NCBI GenBank assembly: GCA_963576475.1
Contig: OY754974.1
Coordinates: 6,620,974-6,684,973, forward strand
Source: Molanna angustata
Taxonomy: Eukaryota; Arthropoda; Insecta; Trichoptera; Molannidae
Direction: 5' to 3'
Length of the DNA: 64,000 nucleotides
The position numbers and the translations under genes are program-made. Below are positions 1 to 12,102 of this stretch, in pieces (the first letter of the stretch is position 1; every line of letters begins with the position of its first letter). Below the pieces are notes generated by a model. The model did not search any database, was not told the DNA's origin, and saw only the letters and a list, made by a program, of their open reading frames with translations.

Positions 1-309
1 CTCGAACAACATTGATGTCTTTTGATATAAAGAGTCGAAATAATATTTAATTTAAATGACTTCTGAAATATATATTTCATTTTTATTATATGGTCTACAA
101 AAAAATATTATTGAATAATCTTTTAGAATTTTGTTAAACTTATTCAAATTGACTTTTTAAATTAAATTTTACTTTGTTAAATTAAAATAGTCTAAGTTGA
201 ATTAACATAACAATATAAATTAAAGTCTTAATAGGAGTATGACAAATATCAGTTAAAACCAGAATGCCTTTTATTTACAATTATTAATTATAAATATGGA
301 TCGTGTTGC

Positions 310-690
310 TGGAGAAGGTTGCCAAGCAGAAGTGGAGCTGGTCAGGGCATGTCCCCCGAACCTCAGATTGCAGATGGACTAAGAAAGAGCTAGAATAGCG
401 ACCTAGAACGGGCAACTGAAGTGTTGGAAGGAGGGCTGAAGAAGAAGAAGAAGTGTTACTGGATTAAAGTGGCAATGAGCTGGACAAGGGGATACTTGTT
501 GGACACCCAGAATACTACAGTGGTGGCTTTGGACAAATAATGTTGAAATGTTGGAAGACCCCCTAAAAGATGGTCTGTCCACATAGTCCAAGTGGCTGGT
601 AAAACCTGGATGCGGAGGGGACAGAACAGAGACGAGTAGAAATGTATGGATGATCTAGCAGTGGAGGGATGAGGGCTAGAGAAGAATAAG
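310..690 (+). pseudogene. Decayed C-terminal tail of an RTE-type LINE reverse transcriptase
   Basis: Forward translation gives a broken peptide with KWSWSGH near 330-350 and a downstream block near 555-630 reading GRPPKRW, then VAGKTWMRRGQNRD. These two blocks are the well known tail of RTE/BovB-like endonuclease-reverse transcriptases, which follows the RT domain. About 130 bases of unrelated or decayed sequence, including an AAG-repeat run, separate the blocks, and stops interrupt both. No RT catalytic motif is present, so this is a 5'-truncated, dead LINE end. Family assignment is from motif memory. Confidence 0.6.
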
Positions 691-691
691 A

Positions 692-1360
692 AGAATAATA
701 ATTATTAATAATATACCAACCATCTTGAAACATCCATGTGTATGAATTTATAATGTGTGTGTGTATTGCATAGAAAAAAAACAATAATATTTAGTTCTTT
801 TATATGTCAAGTGTACACAACTTACAAGCTTTCAGAGAGGCGTGGGTATTTATAGAATTATTGTAAAAAATAACATTTATAAAAAATATAATACTTAAAA
901 ATTTATTACATAATACCATTGATTCTCGCAAAAATCATCGCAACAAGTAATAATGATACAGAATAAAATGTTGTTAATCGTTCAGGCTTCAAGCGATTAT
1001 ACACATCGAATATATCCTACATCTTTAGCCTTATCAACATCAATATTCGTAATCTTTTGATTCACAATTTCTCAAAGTCCCTGTAGGTACTAAAGAGTGC
1101 GAAATGTATAATTGGCTATATAACGTTGAAGGCAACCAAATACGCACACAATTCTTACGACTTTGCATAATAATCCTCAACACACGTCAAGTGTGCGAAT
1201 GGTTTTCTTTCGCTGAAATTCAGTGTGGATAATATTTATACTGCAATTAAAGGGACTTAGTTGAAACTGGAAAGGAATGCAAAATTCATGACTGATATTA
1301 AATTCCATCTGCAAAGTTTGATCGAATATATCCACAGATACAACTGATAATAATATTTTA
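692..1360. other. AT-rich intergenic stretch, no feature seen
   Basis: Low-complexity AT-rich DNA. Short open frames here lack coding signature, and I see no repeat edge, tRNA or domain. Confidence 0.5.
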
Positions 1361-1365
1361 AACTC

Positions 1366-1440
1366 TCGAGGCGTCAGTTCCTGGTTCGAATCCCGGTGGG
1401 GTCAGGTTGAGAAAGAATCAATCGTTTCGAAATCGGCTTA
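1366..1440 (+). repeat. tRNA-derived SINE fragment (box B region)
   Basis: Contains GGTTCGAATCCCGG near 1382-1396, a good RNA polymerase III box B, followed by GTGGGGTCAGG. The box A half of a tRNA cannot be recognised upstream, so this is a SINE piece rather than a tRNA gene. Confidence 0.45.
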
Positions 1441-1689
1441 AAACAGAGTTAATTAAAAAATCGAGATATTTTGTTTATTTGATTATGATCACAATATGAA
1501 TGTATAAAACAATTCTCTTAACTGTTCAATATAGTAGGTATATACACTATTTAATAATATTATACATCAGGTTGGTTGGATCAAAATTGCCAAATGGTAA
1601 AAAGCTTTTCAATGTACGAATTGTGTCAAAACATACAAAAAATAAAACTTCTTCTTCTTCATTTAGTAGACCTGATGATTTATAAATAA

Positions 1690-1835
1690 ATAAACTACGC
1701 CTCCTGGAAGTCCAACTATCCTTGTGTGGCCTTCCGGGTAGACGGCGACCAGAGGGGATTTCACTAGCTGCTATATAGGCAAGTCTATCACTGTCCATTC
1801 TGGCTACGTGGTCCCTCCAATGTCTTCTTCTGGAA
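1690..1835 (-). pseudogene. Decayed LINE reverse transcriptase C-terminal tail
   Basis: Minus-strand translation reads RRHWRDHVARMDSDRLAY, then SGRRLPGRPHK. The order 'W..HVARM' followed by 'GRR..GRP' is typical of the C-terminal region of RTE/CR1-like endonuclease-reverse transcriptases. The surrounding open frame continues into unrelated AT-rich sequence, so only this block is homologous. It is a truncated, non-functional remnant. Confidence 0.6.
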
Positions 1836-4595
1836 TAAATATATAAATAATTAAATAAAAATGTTTGAAGCTTGTAAATTATGTAAATTCTTGCAACGCA
1901 GCTCAGAATTCGCTTTCGCCTTACCGCATAAAATAATTTGGAATGGACATATTCTGTACTTCTAGAACTCTTTTCAGAAGCCACATACATACGACAGGAA
2001 TAAGTCATTGCTTTGTTTTCAGCAGTAAGTACACGTAACATGAAATAAAAGTGGACTGATTGAGTTACAATTACTTGTGTCATTCTTATTTATTATATTT
2101 ATAAAAAATATTCGTTGCCCTTTTTTAAAATATTATCATACTAAATTTTAGAGATAAATATATTAATATAAGTATGTGACATAAGGCAGTTTCTTCCAAC
2201 CAATAAGATAAAAAACAAGATTTCATAGAATATAAAATAACGGTCTTTCTTAGTAAATTTCGTTAATAGCTTACTAAACGCGCTACTAGATAAGTAAGAC
2301 TAAAATAGTTTAGATCGATATTAAAAAATCTTAATTTTAAAGTATTATTTTTTCAATTTAATTAAAATTATTTATTGTTAAAAGTAATTTATAAGTACCC
2401 AACTGGTGACTATAATAACATATTGTTTTAAATATTATTTTTTCATTTATTTACACGAATTTGGCTTTCACGAATGTGACTTTATTTAACCTCGAAACAG
2501 GTGTATCCTAGTGAGGTTGAATAACATTATATTATTTAAATTTTGATCTGTAAAGTGAGAGATTTTATAAATAAATATATAAATACTAAGATATGACTAA
2601 CTAGTTCACCAAATTGTTTACAAACAGCCTCATTTTTTTCAAATGGCCGCATTGGCTTTACAGATGTCAAAAAATAGATAAAAAAAGAAAAACTAACACC
2701 TAAATAAACACCTTAAATACGATTGCAATGTAAAAAAGTATTAAATGTGTCTGTCAATCTCAAATATGCGTCGGACCATATATGAAAGATCCGCCATTTT
2801 GAAATATAGTGTATACAAACTCTCGACCTGTCCTAACTTGGCGTCTATGAAATAAATGTGCAATAAAGATTGTCACGGTTTATAAGTTATTTTTTTCGTT
2901 AATCACGCTCTATTGCCAGGTAGGTACTATAGATAGTTTACGTTTATAAGTAAGATGGAAAATGTGTAACGGCAAAATATTGATTAATTCATATTGCCTA
3001 GCAAAATTTTTAATCTGAAAGAGTAGGAAGTAATCGATTCTCTCTACCTATATCATCATAACATTGCCAAATATGTAAAAAAAATAATTTGAAAGTTTTT
3101 TAATAATGCTTATAAAAATGTACGTTTTTTCACTAGCGCCTGCTTCACTAGGATTCCATCCCGTGACGAAGAAGCCAAATGAAGTTTCCGATTTTCTCTG
3201 TCTATATCATCATCATATTGCTTAATATCTTAAAGAGTAGGAAGTGTTCAATTCTCTCTGCCTATATCATCAGGCATTGAAAGTATTTGTAATGAACGTT
3301 TGTAATTAGGTATTCGTGAATACAAATCATTGCTTACTTTAATGATGCAAAACATAAATATTAATTATCCCACAGCACGTAAAAAACGAGTAAATCTTTA
3401 TTTAGTAAGTGATACAAAGTTAGTAGGTAGCAAATATTTTTAATTACCGCTCATTAAAATCAAATTATTATCAAAAATGTTAATTGCGAATGTTTAATGT
3501 GATAATTTCAGATATTACGCAGATGATCAGCGAAGATTAACCAATCAAAGGCCAAATGAAAGTAAATTTTTAATTACCTACATAAGAAATTAATTGTCTT
3601 TTTTTATTTAATCATGAAGACGTTTCCTACCAACACACATTACATAATGATCTCCGATGAACGTGATACTCTAAAATTTTAGCAAAAAATATAATTTGTT
3701 TTGTAAGAAAATATTGTAATATTGATATGATTACGACATTTGCGAGTCATGTATGTATATGGAATTAAATAGTCCACGATAGAAACTTTTGTAAAAGTTT
3801 TGAAGAGGCTAATGTCAATCAGTGGATAACCTGGCATCGTACATCTTAAAACTGTATGGGATAAGAGCACTTCCATTGATATAAAAGTATTATGAACTTC
3901 AAGAAAATGATTAAAATGCTGCACGAATATGAATCAGGCGATGGTTTTTGCAGAAATAGATAAGTGTGGCGTTCTATTATATTATTTCTTCATATCAATA
4001 GTAAAAAATATACATAAATAAAATATGCACGATGCATATTGGGCCATTTGCACTGCAAAGCGGGTCTGGAGCTCTCAAAAAGAGTGATTTACATTGATCC
4101 AGTGGGGGCAAAAATATATAAAAATAGGGTCCAAGTATGGTTTTGAAGGTATGAAATAATGATTTGTTTTATTAAGTAATTTATTATCAATTGATTTGTA
4201 TCTTCTTGTATTATAATTTGTACATTAGCGGATTTATCATCACCAAAAGGCAATTTCTTCCCACTAACCCGAGTTAATGTAAGTATACAACACAATGTGT
4301 ACTGTGGCAATAAGGTAATGACACGACAAAAATAAAGATACCAGAAATAAAGACAGTAATAAAAAAAAGACAATAAAAATAAAAATAAGAACATTTCATA
4401 ACAATAATAGGAAAGAAGAAATCAGGTATTATCAGATATATATTTTTGCTATAGCCTTTGTTTGACTATATTTAAGGAAATAGTCGACGCAATATCAGGA
4501 CTTGACGATTACATGGCCTTGCTGATTATACTTCAAATGAAGAGTGAAAATATTCGGTACTGTTTATTTGCATCGATAGTAAAGTAAATAATATC
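1836..4595. other. AT-rich intergenic DNA with a short repeated motif
   Basis: No gene recognised. Between about 3030 and 3290 a string like TTCTCTCTGCCTATATCATCA recurs three times at uneven spacing (near 3037, 3195 and 3250), twice after AGAGTAGGAAGT. The rest is AT-rich with no supported features. Confidence 0.4.
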
Positions 4596-4599
4596 GTTT

Positions 4600-4850
4600 T
4601 CGTATATTGGGTCAATGAAGAAGATTATGGTCATTAGTAATGTGATCAATCTTTTTTAGTCCAAAGATGCACATTTGAAGGCGTTCAAGTTTGATGAGAT
4701 GTTCCTCGTAAGCATTCAAATAGCAAACATCAGCATAGTCAAGCAACGGTAGGAAAAGTGATTGTGCTAAGGTTATTTTGCAATGAAGTGGAAGGAACTT
4801 CTTAAGTGCATTATTTAGAGAGTGTATGGTAAAGAATGTAGATTTGCTGA
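4600..4850 (-). pseudogene. Decayed jockey/CR1-like RT fragment (thumb region)
   Basis: Minus-strand translation gives LPLHCKITLAQSLFLPLLDY, then ADVCYLNAYEEHLIKLERLQ and CIFGLKKIDHIT. This is the region after the YADD box in jockey-superclade reverse transcriptases (typically 'A.SL..P.LDY.D..Y', 'L.RLQN..IRF'). There are few stops, so it is moderately young, but the catalytic RT core, endonuclease and tail are absent. It is a fragment of an old insertion. Confidence 0.6.
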
Positions 4851-5029
4851 CATGTGGTATTTCTAAACCAACAATTCTTGATGAAACTCCGGATCGAATT
4901 GAGAATTAATTTTCTTTTGTGCATAAAACTATTAAATTATTTTAACTTAATATATTCATTAATAATTCTCAATAACCATCTACGTATTCATTAATAATTC
5001 TCAATAACCAGAACGTTTGTACATACAAT

Positions 5030-5335
5030 AGAAGGATGTATTCATACCATCGCGGCATATCCCACAATGTGGGGTAACCAGCGAAAGGTGTGCGAGTGTG
5101 CATTGCCTTATAAAAGGGAGCACAACATATCTGTGTATAACCACACACCAGTCTCGTCTCACATAAAAAGGCACTATATTCAGAATGGGTGGTGAACCTC
5201 ATTGCTGAACTATGTGAGATGTTATAGTTGCCTGTTGTATCTTCGATTACCCGGCTCTTACGGGACACTCGAAAACAATAATAGAAAAGAGTGGAAGCAC
5301 TATTCTAAGCCGGTGCCTCACAGCTAAAGATGTAT
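5030..5335 (+). repeat. Dispersed repeat E, copy 1
   Basis: About 300 bp sharing long similarity with 33600-33810 (same orientation) and 35905-36060 (opposite). Shared landmarks are AAAAAGGCA...TTCAGAATG.GTGGT, the GCTGAACTATGTGA.ATGTTAT block, and GGACAC.CGAAAAC. The proximal CATCGCGGCATATCCC...GTGGGGTAACCAG resembles the CATCACGCC.TGTCCC.TANGGGGTA motif seen at 38140 and 62035, which suggests a LINE 3' end. Confidence 0.55.
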
Positions 5336-6510
5336 ACATATTTATTGTGATTAACTTAATATATAATCAACAGTTTTCAACGATCCATTGCGTGGTAAAT
5401 GCCTCCTTCTATGGTTAATATCTAGACTGTTTTCAAAGCATTGTTAAGAATCCTTCATCAACCCATCTGGCGGAGAGTCGTCTCCTGTGCTTTGTTTGAT
5501 TTTCATTTTTATTAATAAGTTCGAAGAGCGTTTTATTTTTAAAGAATGTGAATCTGATTTTTATGTCTGAAATCCTAACGTGACTTTTGATCCAAGGATT
5601 GCTACAATATTTTTTTACGAGAAGATTCCAATGTGATACATATTTTTATATCTTTTCTTTTTTTATTAGAAGTCATATCAAATCTCGTAGGTACCTGAAT
5701 TTTTCTCTTGAAAAATAATATAAAAATGTAATGCCATCATTCTGTTGATGTTCGCAAGGCAAGGCGATGTCGAGGAACTCACATTCGCACCAGATGCAAA
5801 AATATTTTGCAATCTCATTTTGAATTATTACCATTTCACTTTATCTCCTTCCAGTGACAGGACGGCCCCGGCTCAACGACCAATCTTGGAGATTCCACCT
5901 TCATTTCACCACCGAACCCTGACAGATCGTAAAATAATATGAGACTCTTATCACTCATCACCACATATATTTTATTTTCCTCCCTTCCATCTTCAGCATT
6001 TCTGACCGTTCGTTAGAAATAATATGGGCCCATACAAAACGCGTCAAATTTAGGGAATGTCGTTAACTTCAAATTATACTATGAAACTAAGTAGATGGAA
6101 CTCGAATCATTTTTAAGGAGAATTTAGAGGCGTACGTGGAGTGCCAAGATAAGGATGTATTAAGTGCGAAGATACGAAAGTTAGAACTTCAATAAAAAAG
6201 CATATAATGAATATTTATAGATACTTTGACTAGCATTTTTCACATAACAAGATTATTCTGTTATGTGAAAATCAAAAGTATAGCCTAAAAAAATCTTTCT
6301 ATGCTAATTAATGTAGAAATAAAGATAAACAAAAATAAAGTATGAATATTTATACTGTAGTATTATTCATAATTGTATCGTTTTACAAAATCCCATTTTG
6401 AAATTGATGTTGCCAACATTAAAGCCAACATAATATATTTTTTAATTATAATAATAAAAGGTAGATGATGCCCTGTATATGATGACGATGACCAGACACC
6501 GAAAAGAATC
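5336..6510. other. Intergenic DNA, no feature seen
   Basis: AT-rich. A 65-codon frame at 5745-5942 has no recognisable domain and is not supported as a gene. Confidence 0.4.
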
Positions 6511-6514
6511 CTTA

Positions 6515-6665
6515 CAACACGTCGATGGATGAAGTCGAGAGGGACCTTCAGATAGCCGGTGTGCTGAATTGGAGAGAAAAGGCCATGGGTAGGGGTTCCA
6601 ATGGAGACGATTCCTTGAGGAAGCCAAGGCCCACCCTGGGCTGTGGAGCCACTGATGATGATGTA
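6515..6665 (+). pseudogene. Decayed LINE RT C-terminal tail
   Basis: Forward translation reads MDEVERDLQIAGVLNWREKA, then a frame-disturbed block ending near a PTLG/CGAT segment. The pattern 'W.DEVE.DL...GV.NWRE.A.DR..WR..L.EAKAHPGL' is the usual extreme C-terminus of a LINE reverse transcriptase in insects. A frameshift lies after the first block. Only the tail survives. Confidence 0.6.
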
Positions 6666-6770
6666 AGCCCTGTAGGACCTGTAGGACCTGTAGGTGCCTT
6701 AAGTTCCTGGTTCTCTTATAATATTCCAACTTTGTCTCTATTGAGATATTAATAATTGGTCATAAAATAT
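6665..6770 (-). repeat. Dispersed MITE-like repeat A, copy 1 (partial)
   Basis: Carries GTAGGTGCCTTAAGTTCCTG, then TTCTC, AATATTCCAACTTTGTCTC and TATTGAGAT, matching the terminal block of the copies at 44575-44905 and 37309-37605. Three near-tandem CCTGTAGGA units precede it. Only one end is present. Confidence 0.55.
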
Positions 6771-6775
6771 ATTGT

Positions 6776-6845
6776 CATTGACTCCCGACAGCGAAAAAAT
6801 CGAATTTTTCGCGAATATTCAAACATAAAAATATTCAATTCTCCT
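6776..6845. repeat. Diverged half of the 44293-44434 palindrome
   Basis: GACTCCCGACAG.GAAAAAATC and the later AAAAATATTC block match one arm of the long palindrome at 44293-44434. The copy is diverged and only one arm is evident. Confidence 0.45.
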
Positions 6846-7884
6846 TATCTCTGAATCTCGTCCGTGTCTCTATACACCTTATAAGATAAGTTTGCAATGC
6901 AAGACTTAAAAGATAAATTTTAATAACTTAGAACAGATCACTCAATCAAATCCTAGAGAGAAACGACATAATGGTACGTGGGATAGTATTGATAAGGGTG
7001 TGTTAAATTTTTATGTAGGTACCTATGTAATTTTACATAGGTTCACGCTGAAAATTTCTGTAGCATTGTAAACCAACAAATTTCCTTCACAATTAATAGT
7101 CACGTACATTTTTAGTAGATACTTTACTGCCTTGACATAAATTTTATCAAACGAAAACGTTTTACCCATTTTGTATACACGCGTTAAATTGAAAAATTGA
7201 AGAGACTTTGACGGCAGCGCAAAATTGTGAACCTAACGAACATTTGCCAGATATTCAAATGACTGCTTCCCTTTTACAATGCATCACTTTGCGAGCGAGC
7301 AAAAACGACACGTGCTGTCCTATTTTATCACGTGGAACAAAAGAAATGTTTTTTTATGCATCGATACCTATTTCCAATAAAATAAATTTATTGTATCAGC
7401 TATAGTAAAAATGTTCCCGTACGTGATACATCTAAATCAGCTGTTTTCCGATACAAAATCGCACACATATTTGCTTTAAATTTTAAAGAATCTCATAAGG
7501 TTTTTATTAAATTTTTGGAGGTTTCGAAATAATATCATGCCAAATGTTTTGTTTTTTTTATTTGAATTAATTGAAGCACGTGGCCAGTATTACAAAATAT
7601 ATCGTTCTTTTTTATTCCAATATTCTCATTGGCCTCAAGACTAAGGATGACGAATACATTCAAACACTCGTTGATTTCTTTGCCTCCACGAAGGACGGTA
7701 TTGAAAAGATGTATTCTTCAGTAATTTAACGTGATGTATAAAATATAAAATACATAAAAAATGGTTGCGCTTGGTAATTTTTACTATCATAAGGTGGTAC
7801 AATGATATCATACTCGGTATTTACTTTACTTTACTTTTCGTATGGCTCTGGTACATGTATCCTCTTCACCCATATGGGCGGCGT
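6846..7884. other. AT-rich intergenic DNA
   Basis: No supported gene or repeat edge. Confidence 0.4.
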
Positions 7885-8315
7885 CTGAGTTTTACAGCCT
7901 CGGATCAAATTCTGTCAACCATCCCACCGCTTCCGGTCTCGCCTCGTGGGTATCCTGGAGTATGCCGCTAAATTTCCTGAGCTGGCAGTCCTGCACCATG
8001 TGCTTTACAGTCTGCTCATCTCCACATTCACAGTCAGGGTTCTCCCTCTTTCCCCATCTCCAGAGCAAGAAGTTACAGCAACCTTGTTCCGTTCTTACCC
8101 TGTTTTGCTGTAGGTACCCATATTTTTCTTGGCAGGTCGAATCCAGGTACTCGAGTTGTTGGGTCCATAACTAGGTGATTGTTCTGTACGTACACGTTGG
8201 CCCATCTTTCTTTCCAAGCGGATTCAACACTGAAGTCCTCCTCCTCGACTGTCCAAACTGGGTACCGGGAACTTAGCCTTTTATGGAGTGGTGTATGAAA
8301 ATAATATGATAACAA
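7885..8315 (-). pseudogene. LINE reverse transcriptase C-terminal region with zinc-finger tail
   Basis: Minus strand: the first part (8315 to about 8080) reads LHKRLSSRYPVWT...SAWKERW, then PTTRVPGFDLPRKIW. In another frame it continues DCECGDEQTVKHMVQDCQLR, then RPEAVGWL. 'LPRK.W..LNR.RTG' followed by 'C.CG..QT..H....C.LR' is the typical end of insect LINE RTs with the C-C-H-C tail finger. At least one frameshift separates the blocks near 8080, and the RT core is absent. Confidence 0.7.
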
Positions 8316-8669
8316 CAGAACTGGCTACCTGCTTTTTGGCCAAACCTTTGTTATCAGTAATAAAGGTTTATCTATTTATGACTATTAATTGGCTGTATGC
8401 ACAAAACAAAAGTTTTGTGGTCACTATAGTTGGGATAATTTTGACATGAAATTTCTTTACTATTAACAAAAAAAATCAATTTAACAAAACATACATTTCG
8501 ACATTTATTTCGACTAGTAATTTATGTGATTTGTATTCATTCATTTCGCATTATATAAATTTTGCGACTAGTTTCAGCCACTTTGATCATGATTTTGACG
8601 ATGCGCTGCGCACAGAGATAGTTGTTAATCACAACAAATCAATTAAAAGATCAAGCATTATTTTACTTC

Positions 8670-8745
8670 AACAGCATAGGGAGATATAGAGACAAATGTA
8701 GAAGGACTTCATCCAGGAATGGACGGGAATGGGCTGAGGAAGAAA
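8670..8745 (+). pseudogene. Short LINE RT tail fragment
   Basis: Forward translation includes DFIQEWTGMG, very like the EAF(V)QEWTG ending of RTE-type RTs (compare 34570-34745). It is very short, so confidence is low. Confidence 0.35.
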
Positions 8746-8779
8746 TAAAAATATGGAATTGTATCAAAAATAAACTAAA

Positions 8780-9038
8780 CTAACTCAAACAATTCACACT
8801 GGGAACAGCGCATCCTGTGATATTTTGAACATACGTATTTCCAGAATGGCACCTGATAACCTCTAGAATCTTGTAATGGGAAACATGGGAAGTGGTGGGT
8901 GAAAAAAGATCTTGAGGAATCTCTCCTGAAAGAGTGACCTTATCAAGTCCACTCGGCATCTTCAATCCTCGTAGCTCTTCGATCTGCCCGAGAGTGTAGC
9001 TGCAATCTTCAGACGTATAGCCTTTGATGAAGCAGAAA
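8780..9038 (-). CDS. Exon-like coding stretch, unknown secreted-type protein (possible last exon)
   Basis: On the minus strand a frame stays open from about 9045 to a TAG stop at 8780-8782. A plausible splice acceptor, CTAATTTTAG, lies just upstream (AG at 9040-9039). The peptide is about 86 residues with little AT-driven codon bias: it starts near FCFIKGYTSEDCSYTLGQIE, has an internal Met (SGLDKVTLSGEI follows) and ends with cysteines in the pattern RCHSG...NITGCAVPSVNC. Most spurious frames nearby are rich in I, F, K, N and Y; this one is not. I do not recognise the family. The paired cysteines suggest an extracellular protein, by inference only. No upstream exon was found, so it could also be a piece of a mobile element. 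Confidence 0.35.
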
Positions 9039-9045
9039 CTAAAAT

Positions 9046-10639
9046 TAGTTTATTCAAAACTAAAATTCTTATTAGACCACAACGTTATTTTTTTCGTGTT
9101 TATATTGATATAGAAATATTATTGATATCCTTTTACTGATACCTACATGTGATCCAATAAAAACCCTTTACCAGCCTTTCACTTACGGATTATATTTTTC
9201 AATATTTTTCCATTCGCGTCAAATAACTCTAGAGGAAGCTTCACGCGATCCAACGAAGGCATTTTTTTATATTTATCAAACGGGCATTTCAAACACATAT
9301 TGCCAACAGAGTGAAACGAGAATTCCTTTGAATATACCCCCCTAAGGGTATTGGAAAATCATTATAGCCAACCTTTTCCACATCATTCCAACTGTGATGA
9401 AAATTCACGGGGAATATAAAATCACCAAATCGAAATGTATATATCTAATTTACCTTCACAGATTAAAGTATATGTGTTTGGATACGAACACTTTCATGAA
9501 ATTACTCTTTTCTGATGTTCGCCTTATTCCAGGTATATATCATATATTTTGGTTAGATTATATTTTTTCTCACTCATTCGATCACTAGTAAAAAGTTTTA
9601 TAGAAGAAAAGTTACTTCGTTAAAAAATTGGATTTTTTTTTTCAATTTTGTTTACGTAAAATACTTTTGATATAAAAGTCTTAGAATATATTAAAAACTT
9701 GAATCAATCAAACTTTTCTTCTTATAGATTTTAATGAATAATAATCATATAAATATAATATAATAGGTAAAGTCCTTACAATGTTTTTAGCAATATCATT
9801 TTACGGCATATTAATTAATATACATATTACAAGTTGCTTTTAACTCATGAGATCCTACTGTCAATGGCTATGTTATGTATAATAATTAATTGTATAAGAG
9901 TTAATAAAGCCTTAAATCCAAATTATTTTAATTTTATTTTTTTTACAAACATTTAGGTATATCGGAATAGGATAGTGTGGAGTTCAGTCCTTTTTTCCTA
10001 CATACACACTTAAGTTTTGTACTCCTAAGTCTGAGTTTATCACATTATGTTGCGATGTCTCTATATAAGTTGGTGTTTTTTGACTTAAAAGTTGGAATAA
10101 CAACGACGAAATGTAAATCTAAAATTTAGTTTTTAAATGTTTTTTAGTTATGATTTGCGAAAGAATTTTTTCAAATACTCATGTTAGTACACAAAGATAT
10201 CTTGATTATGATAATATGAGAATGTCATAATTGACATTAATATAATCATTATTACTTATCTATCTGAAGATCTTATGGCATTCCTGTAATCATTATGCAA
10301 GGCCAAGAAAATTACAAATGCCACAAAGTTATTTGAATGATTCTGGAAGATTCTGGAACAGGTTTGATAATAATGCTAATACGATGTTCAATCATCAAGT
10401 GGTTATAACACCTATCACAACCAGTAACAGTTTATTACTAAAATATACAAGAAGTAGTCTTTTAATAATGGTTATTTTATGAAAAATATACATTTGTCAT
10501 GTACATATAGATATTTTTTTTTATATTAGATATGCATTACTTATACATATTTATAATTAAATATCTGCATTCATCGGTTAATTCGTTTTCATTAATAAAC
10601 TTCATCTTTCTCTATTTTTAGGCCTATTTATTTCCTGTG
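9046..10639. other. AT-rich intergenic DNA
   Basis: No supported coding or RNA feature. Upstream exons of the 8780-9038 candidate would be expected here or beyond, but none is convincing. Confidence 0.4.
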
Positions 10640-10885
10640 TCAGCTTCCTTCCTGTGACGTGGACTGTCAGCTGTCTTTCCATCTCTTTGAAGAACGTCCT
10701 GAAGGTCTGCTTTCTTGGGGAACATTATCCCTCGCCACTTTGACGGTTCTTGAGTCAATAATTCTTGACACATGTGTTTTCCAGAACCTTTTTCTCTGTC
10801 GACCCCATCTAAGGTATCCTCAACTTCACACAGCCTTTGGATCTCTGTGTTTCTTACTCCATCACGAAGGATTTTTCCAGCGATG
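10640..10885 (-). pseudogene. Decayed LINE RT C-terminal region
   Basis: Minus strand reads IAGKILRDGVRNTEIQRLCE, then VEDT. After a frameshift the peptide continues with a RQRK.FWKTHVSRI block, followed by SGRSSKRWKDS. The order 'G..LRDR.RN..IR..C.V' then 'W..HV.R' then 'GR..KRW' is the classic RT tail of lepidopteran LINEs. Two frames are needed, so it is inactive. The proximal end (GTGACGTGGACTGTCAGCTG on plus) is shared with 53660-53780. Confidence 0.65.
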
Positions 10886-10924
10886 TTTCATTAACTGTTT
10901 TTTATATTTAGTTTATAACACTTA

Positions 10925-11010
10925 TGCAAATAGAGAGTTTATTGCAAGTTGGCAATATCTTCCAATTGATCGGTGTTTCCTGTCCAGAAAAGTAAGAAAT
11001 GCATGAGATG
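10925..11010 (-). repeat. SINE-3 tail, partial copy
   Basis: Matches the tail of the copy at 11930-12102 (GAGTTTATTGC..GTNTGGCAAT.TCTTC.A....GTGTTTCC.G.CCAGA). The tRNA-like head is missing. Confidence 0.4.
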
Positions 11011-11884
11011 AATTGAAATATTGTTTTACTTAGAAATCTATCACAGCAAAATAATTCGACACTAAGCTATTTTTCTCTATTGTGAAAAAAACTAATTAAT
11101 TTGTTATTTTTTTACTGTACCTACATTTGTTTCTATCTAAAGGTATATAATGTGTAAAGGATTTTTCTTCTTTCTAATTTAATTTAAAATGTAAATTTTG
11201 TATGTAAAAGATATGGTTTGTGTAACTTTGAATCCCCCTGCTTATAGACTGGAATAAAATCTTAAAACTAAAACTGGAAGACACGGATGAATGTATATGA
11301 ACCTAAGATCTTAAGTGACTTATATATTCCAGGACGCACATTATGTTTGGCGTTCGGTAATCTCTGCCTTACCAGCAAGGGTCATATTACATCAACATAT
11401 ATAAAACAAAAAAAAAACAGATGATCATTAAGACGGACCTCATTGTTCTGTAGGTAGTTAAATAAGGATGATGATAATTATTATTATGAAACTGAGATGA
11501 ATAGACATAGAACAATATATTATGTACCTACCTAACAAAAATGAGAGTTAGGATCTCGTCTTGATTATACCTCTGTAGGTACCTATTCATAATCTTCATG
11601 CAATTAATTTTCTTAGATACATAATATAATACCAATGTATGTATGTATGTAAGTAGGCACATACGATTGTCTTCGTGTAGGTACATTCATGGACTCATAA
11701 TATTAATATCAATATAACTATTAACATTTTAACCCGGCTTGACTCGAAAACATCGGAATACAAAGTATGTTGGGTGGTTCGAATTACCTATTATTTTTTT
11801 AAAATATTTCATCATTAACGGTAGGTTAACGAGATTAAGGATTTCATTTATCATAAACCATTTTGTTTTTAAAACATTAGCAGG
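11011..11884. other. AT-rich intergenic DNA with small microsatellites
   Basis: Includes a short (TATG)n run at about 11636-11652. No gene recognised. Confidence 0.4.
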
Positions 11885-12102
11885 GATAATAATAATAATA
11901 ATAATAAACACTTCCTTGCACCCTGCGCAAGTGGCGAGTTTATTGCCGTATGGCAATTTCTTCAAACTAACCAGTGTTTCCAGCCCAGAGAAGCAATATT
12001 TGCGTGAGAAATGAATTTAAATAAATTTCTCCTCTACTAGGAATCGAACCCAGGACGCCCGCACAGAAACCGAACGGCTTACCACTGTGCCACGGCGGTA
12101 AG
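11885..12102 (-). repeat. tRNA-derived SINE-3, with an AAT microsatellite at its tail side
   Basis: On the minus strand the head (12102 to about 12035) has box A-like TGGCACAGTGGTAAGCC and box B-like GGGTTCGATTCC, spaced as in a tRNA. A tail runs into a (TTA)n run (11886-11908 on plus). The tRNA fold is degenerate and a SINE body follows, so this is a SINE, not a tRNA gene. Confidence 0.6.

Noticed and set aside
5745..5942. 65-codon frame with moderate complexity
   Set aside because: No domain, no neighbours, no start context beyond chance.
12035..12102. Possible tRNA gene
   Set aside because: Boxes A and B are present but the cloverleaf is degenerate and a SINE body follows; the same holds for 36233, 45225, 53301 and 58163.
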